Positions 21,173 through 23,751 of a stretch of DNA of 23,751 nt are shown here, piece by piece. The stretch's first letter is position 1; each line of letters opens with the position of its first letter. The position numbers were made by a program, and so were the translations under genes. Source of the DNA: a virus; the IMG/VR virus record IMGVR_UViG_3300004806_000095, positions 1 to 23,751 of that record; one strand, 5' to 3'. The notes under the pieces are model-generated. The model did no database searches and was not told the origin of the DNA. It worked only from the letters and a program-made list of their open reading frames with translations.

Positions 21173-21499
21173 ATGACTGAAAAACGCAGAGGTAGACCAA
21201 GAAAGATTAAAAATAATAAAGCAAATATGGCTATTGATCTTTTAAAACAAATGGCTATACATGTTCCAATCAATCAAGAAACATTTAATGAAGCCGTAGA
21301 AAAAATGGTTGCCGAAGATAAAAAAGTGGATTGGGAAGAACTGGCGAAGAAACAAGAGAATCAAATGCAAGTGTTGCGTAATGAAAATGAAGATCTTGCC
21401 AAGATTTGTGTGGATCGTTGGGAAAAGATTCAAGACAAAGACAAGATTATTAGATACTTGGAGAGCAGAATTGAAAACCTTACAATTCGAAGCCGTTAA
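21173..21499 (+). CDS. AT-hook and coiled-coil protein (108 aa)
   Basis: Residues 4-12 (KRRGRPRKI) contain the GRP core of an AT-hook, which binds the minor groove of AT-rich DNA. Residues 45-105 are heptad-like and charged (WEELAKKQENQMQVLRNENE and onwards), predicting a coiled coil and dimer formation. ATG 21173 follows GGGAGTAATC and is preferred to the in-frame ATG at 21161, which lies inside the previous gene. The 3' end overlaps the next gene by 29 nt. A DNA-bridging or regulatory role is plausible but unproven; short AT-hooks also arise by chance in Lys/Arg-rich starts. Confidence 0.65.
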   Translation: MTEKRRGRPRKIKNNKANMAIDLLKQMAIHVPINQETFNEAVEKMVAEDKKVDWEELAKKQENQMQVLRNENEDLAKICVDRWEKIQDKDKIIRYLESRIENLTIRSR

Positions 21500-21893
21500 A
21501 GTTGCTCTCAAACAAGATAAGACTGGCTACGTTTTAACATTGTCTCTCCATCCAGATATGATTCCAGAAGACTTGATGCGTGACTATGTTGGGGCAAGAT
21601 ATCAATGTGTCTTAGTCAGGCTAGATGGCAATGAACAGCCGATGGATAAAGAGCAAGAGTTTGCTGGTGATCGTGCTGTTCGTATTGCTGGCTTGCTTGG
21701 GCGAGATCCTATTTTTTGGAAGTATCTGTATGACCAGGAACAGATTTTTGATGAGAGTGGCGAAGAAGCAGTTGAGTATATTCGCAACTATTTGAATCTT
21801 GAATCAAGGTCAGAGTTAAAGACTAACCGAGAAGCACAGATACTGTTAGATAAACTTTATAGAGAGTACCAAGCATGGACACAAAAAAATTAG
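21471..21893 (+). CDS. Conserved-type phage protein, TTG start (140 aa)
   Basis: Unknown function. TTG 21471 is chosen because GGAG lies 7 nt upstream (21460-21463) and the sequence then reads MKTLQFEAVKVALKQDKTGYVLTLSLHPDMIPEDLM, a coherent beta-strand start. The frame is open from 21309, but that part is the AT-hook gene read out of frame. The central block GARYQCVLVRLDGNEQPM, EQEFAGDRAVRIAGLLGRDPIFWKYLYD and the helical C-terminus (YIRNYLNL, AQILLDKLYREYQAW) suggest a compact alpha/beta fold. It overlaps the next gene by 19 nt. Position suggests DNA metabolism or regulation. Confidence 0.65.
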   Translation: MKTLQFEAVKVALKQDKTGYVLTLSLHPDMIPEDLMRDYVGARYQCVLVRLDGNEQPMDKEQEFAGDRAVRIAGLLGRDPIFWKYLYDQEQIFDESGEEAVEYIRNYLNLESRSELKTNREAQILLDKLYREYQAWTQKN

Positions 21894-22156
21894 TACCGTA
21901 CTCTGTTTACCTGCCGATTGAACATCATACTAAGTTAAAAGAGTTTGCAAAAGATCGTCAAGCTTCTGCATTAATTCGTGATGCCATTGGTATGTTGGTA
22001 GATGGAACGGATGTATTTAGGACAGGCTATAACAAAGGCATTAGAGATGCAGCCAAAGTTATTTATGACTGTGAGGAAGCTCAGATGATTGCCATCAAAG
22101 GTAAAGACTTGGGCGTTGTTTTATCAGATCGTATCAAAGAGTTGGAGGTCAAATGA
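21875..22156 (+). CDS. Ribbon-helix-helix-like DNA-binding protein (93 aa)
   Basis: The first 45 residues fit a ribbon-helix-helix (Arc/MetJ type): strand VPYSVYLP (7-14), helix IEHHTKLKEFAKD, turn, and helix QASALIRDAIGMLVDG. The second half (GYNKGIRDAAKVIYDCEEAQ and onward) is a helical extension of unknown role. Such proteins usually bind operators as dimers, so this may regulate the early operon. The start overlaps the previous gene by 19 nt with GAGAG as a modest ribosome site. The stop overlaps the next start by 4 nt (ATGA). Not a proven repressor. Confidence 0.65.
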   Translation: MDTKKLVPYSVYLPIEHHTKLKEFAKDRQASALIRDAIGMLVDGTDVFRTGYNKGIRDAAKVIYDCEEAQMIAIKGKDLGVVLSDRIKELEVK

Positions 22157-22572
22157 ATATTAAGCCACACCCAATGAGCAAGATTAAGAAAGAAGAATGG
22201 ATTATTTTGCGTTTATTGTATTTGATTGTGTCGCTTGATCCTACGATGGTGCGTGTCAAAGATGTTGAGCGATCTATTAAATATGTGGATAAGAAATACA
22301 AAAACATTGAAGGATTTTCTATTGTCCAGGCGTTTAATCTCCTGAAGAAAGAACATGGCAAAGAAAATACCTTTAACGATATTGGCATTACTTTGATTAG
22401 TAATCTGCAAAAACAAGTAAATGTTCATCGTGAGTACATTGATGAAGAACAGAAAGAGTTTATGCAGCGTAGAGTATTTGGTGTGCAATATCATCCACAA
22501 TCTACGAAGAGTGCCATAGTGCAAGACATCATTGATGCAGAAAACATGAGATTAGGAACTCAAAATGGATAA
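22153..22572 (+). CDS. Hypothetical helical protein (139 aa)
   Basis: Not recognised. The protein is charged and mostly helical, with a leucine-rich helix at residues 14-29 (EEWIILRLLYLIVSLD) and KQVNVHREYIDEEQKEFMQRR further on. No Cys/His cluster, nuclease motif or membrane segment stands out. It has a strong GGAGG ribosome site inside the preceding gene, which it overlaps by 4 nt, and it overlaps the following gene by 8 nt. Strong translation signals and coupling on both sides support it as a real early gene. Confidence 0.65.
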   Translation: MNIKPHPMSKIKKEEWIILRLLYLIVSLDPTMVRVKDVERSIKYVDKKYKNIEGFSIVQAFNLLKKEHGKENTFNDIGITLISNLQKQVNVHREYIDEEQKEFMQRRVFGVQYHPQSTKSAIVQDIIDAENMRLGTQNG

Positions 22573-22834
22573 TAAAGAATTTATCAATAAAGTGTTAGAA
22601 GAAGATCGTAAGAAAGAAACTGATCCATCAAGGATTATTGCATTAGAAATTTTCAACTTATTAGCACCCAAAGCCGAGCAAGAAGCCAGCGTGATTCTAG
22701 CTGGTGTATCAATGGTTTTGGCTACGATGGCAGTTGAGATGGGAATCGAAGAAGAGAAAGCCGTTTATGCGTTCAGAAGGTCTTATGCGAATGCTCATAG
22801 GCGTTTAAAACAATTAATCAAACAGGTGCACTAA
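22565..22834 (+). CDS. Hypothetical helical protein (89 aa)
   Basis: Unknown function. Charged first 25 residues, then a central helix with hydrophobic face (EASVILAGVSMVLATMAVEMGI), then a basic C-terminal helix (AFRRSYANAHRRLKQLIKQVH). The central part is not long or hydrophobic enough for a sure membrane segment. AGGA lies 9 nt upstream, the start overlaps the previous stop by 8 nt, and the stop shares one base with the next start. Confidence 0.62.
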   Translation: MDNKEFINKVLEEDRKKETDPSRIIALEIFNLLAPKAEQEASVILAGVSMVLATMAVEMGIEEEKAVYAFRRSYANAHRRLKQLIKQVH

Positions 22835-23076
22835 TGAAAGCGTTTCCAAATGGGATTACTACAAATAAAGATGGATTGTTTGTTGGTGGTCAACAAGGCA
22901 TGGATTTAAGAGATTACTTTGCTGGTCAAATAGCACCAGCATTGATAATTAACCCAACTATAAATCAATCCATTTTTGATGTTGCAGAATTTAATAAAGA
23001 ACCAAATGAAGCTGCTTTATCAAGAATGGCGTATGTAATTGCAGATGCAATGATGAAAGTAAGACAAAATGAGTGA
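22834..23076 (+). CDS. Small phage protein of the 'LRDYFAGQ ... ADAMM' type (80 aa)
   Basis: Function unknown, but the pattern is a recurrent one in phages: an opening with GGQQGMDLRDYFAGQIAPALI (18-38), a short variable centre, and a helix ending SRMAYVIADAMMKVRQ (63-78). This small protein type is common in early gene clusters of phages. AGGTG gives a moderate ribosome site; the start is in a TAATG overlap and the end overlaps the next gene by 8 nt. Confidence 0.65.
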   Translation: MKAFPNGITTNKDGLFVGGQQGMDLRDYFAGQIAPALIINPTINQSIFDVAEFNKEPNEAALSRMAYVIADAMMKVRQNE

Positions 23077-23260
23077 ACAAGATCAAGAGCATACCAAGAT
23101 ACTCTTTGCCATAATGATTACTAATGGATTATTGTCTAGGCTAGATCCAAAAGATATTGATCCTGTAGACATCTGGGAGCTGGCAGATGCATTAATGGAA
23201 GCAAAGAATCATGTATCTGCTGGTCTTCCCCCAATTAAGAGAAGGAGAAAGCATGAGTGA
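23069..23260 (+). CDS. Hypothetical small protein (63 aa)
   Basis: Not recognised. Two predicted helices (TKILFAIMITNGLLSRL and IDPVDIWELADALMEAKNHV) are followed by a basic tail (PPIKRRRKHE) that could touch nucleic acid. There is no clear Shine-Dalgarno, so translation probably depends on the 8-nt ATGAGTGA overlap with the preceding gene. It passes translation on through an identical ATGAGTGA junction at 23253. Confidence 0.6.
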   Translation: MSEQDQEHTKILFAIMITNGLLSRLDPKDIDPVDIWELADALMEAKNHVSAGLPPIKRRRKHE

Positions 23261-23411
23261 TAGAAGATATTGCTCTTCCTGTGTAACTTATCAGCCAGTA
23301 GAGGGTGGAATGTTAGTAGATACGGCAAACAAAAGTGTAAGAAGATGGAAGTGTGCAACATGTTTAAAAAAATTAAGTGAACGAAAATTGCAATCAAGAG
23401 GAAAAAAATGA
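23253..23411 (+). CDS. Zinc-ribbon-like small protein (52 aa)
   Basis: Cys7 and Cys10 (YCSSC) and Cys34 and Cys37 (KCATC) form two CxxC knuckles 23 residues apart, the pattern of a zinc ribbon; the tail is basic (KKLSERKLQSRGKK). A metal-stabilised nucleic-acid- or protein-binding role is likely. The frame is open from 23211, but ATG 23253 has GAAGGAGAAAGC before it and the upstream part is the previous gene in another frame. The stop overlaps the next start by 4 nt. Confidence 0.7.
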   Translation: MSDRRYCSSCVTYQPVEGGMLVDTANKSVRRWKCATCLKKLSERKLQSRGKK

Positions 23412-23587
23412 AAACATTTGCTTTATTGGTATCGGTTAGCCTTTGTGGTTGGATTATTTTCTTTACCGAACTTGCTCGTAAGGAAGCAGTGTATGACTGC
23501 CGTATGGCTACTTATCCTATGGCGATTGATGTACCTAAAGAAGTTGTAGCACAATGCAGACAGAAAGGAATATGGGTGGTGAAATGA
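23408..23587 (+). CDS. Small secreted or membrane-anchored protein with two Cys (59 aa)
   Basis: MKTFALLVSVSLCGWIIFFTEL is a short basic start and one hydrophobic segment, either a membrane anchor or an uncleaved signal. The remaining 37 residues would face the periplasm and contain Cys35 and Cys51, which could form a disulfide. AGAGGAAAAAA precedes the ATG; both neighbours overlap by 4 nt. No family recognised. An early-expressed exported protein could act at the envelope, for example in superinfection exclusion, but that is only a guess from topology. Confidence 0.6.
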   Translation: MKTFALLVSVSLCGWIIFFTELARKEAVYDCRMATYPMAIDVPKEVVAQCRQKGIWVVK

Positions 23588-23751
23588 CAGACGAACAAAT
23601 GAAAGAGTTGGCTGAATTGCGTGTAGCCATCCAAGATTTAAAGTATCAATTGATACAAAAGCATGATTTGCGTGAATTAAGTGATGCAACAATACGAGAA
23701 CTGTCAGTTGCTTTTATGTTGGTATTACGCAGAACTCCTGAAGATGAACTT
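23584..23751 (+). CDS. Partial helical protein running off the window
   Basis: ATG 23584 overlaps the preceding stop by 4 nt and follows GGTGG. The 56 visible residues have no stop before the window end. They are heptad-like and charged (DEQMKELAELRVAIQDLKYQL, then HDLRELSDATIRELSVAFMLVLRRTP), so a coiled coil is likely. The C-terminus and the function are not visible. Confidence 0.55.
   Translation, partial: MTDEQMKELAELRVAIQDLKYQLIQKHDLRELSDATIRELSVAFMLVLRRTPEDEL

Overview
The window is a compact, AT-rich stretch of a tailed bacteriophage (Caudoviricetes) genome or prophage. It has almost no intergenic space, many 1, 4 or 8 nt gene overlaps, and phage virion, lysis and recombination families. 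The 3TM gene-transfer-agent-type holin and GH108 endolysin point to a Gram-negative, probably proteobacterial, host. The host itself cannot be read from the sequence. A gp10-like DNA stabilization protein and a set of large ejection-type proteins suggest a short-tailed (podovirus-like) particle. Terminase, portal, capsid, DNA polymerase and integrase genes are not in the window.

Layout. (1) 25-2976: two host-contact proteins, a strongly repetitive fibre or adhesin and a fibre ending in a collar-like tip. (2) 2986-4689: lysis cassette with a tail-anchored coiled-coil protein, two very small membrane peptides, a 3TM holin and a GH108 muramidase. (3) 4695-7481: a large gp10-like tail or DNA-stabilization protein and a small partner. 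A sigma70-like promoter lies between them. (4) 7521-18047: an ejection-type cluster with a 521-aa glycine-rich protein, a GNAT acetyltransferase, an 898-aa Gln/Gly-repeat protein and a 1934-aa polyvalent protein. That last protein appears to join an ADP-ribosyltransferase-like domain, a zinc metallopeptidase-like HExxH domain and an LPD38-like C-terminal region. (5) 18031-18466: a leftward RusA-type resolvase gene ends tail-to-tail against the giant gene. It begins at a divergent regulatory region with an extended -10 element inside an inverted repeat. (6) 18467-23751: a rightward early-type operon of small genes. It includes a PD-(D/E)XK nuclease with a Cys cluster, an AlpA-type HTH regulator, an ERF-like annealing protein, an AT-hook protein, a ribbon-helix-helix protein, a zinc-ribbon protein and several unrecognised proteins.

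How the parts fit. The left part builds the adsorption and injection apparatus and lyses the cell. The ejection cluster probably delivers proteins, some with predicted enzyme activity, into the host together with the DNA. The right part recombines or repairs phage DNA (nuclease, annealing protein, resolvase) and regulates expression.

Most notable points: the multi-enzyme 1934-aa protein, a GNAT enzyme overlapping an ejection-type gene, and an old duplication around the alpA-like gene that left a fossil of the nuclease C-terminus.
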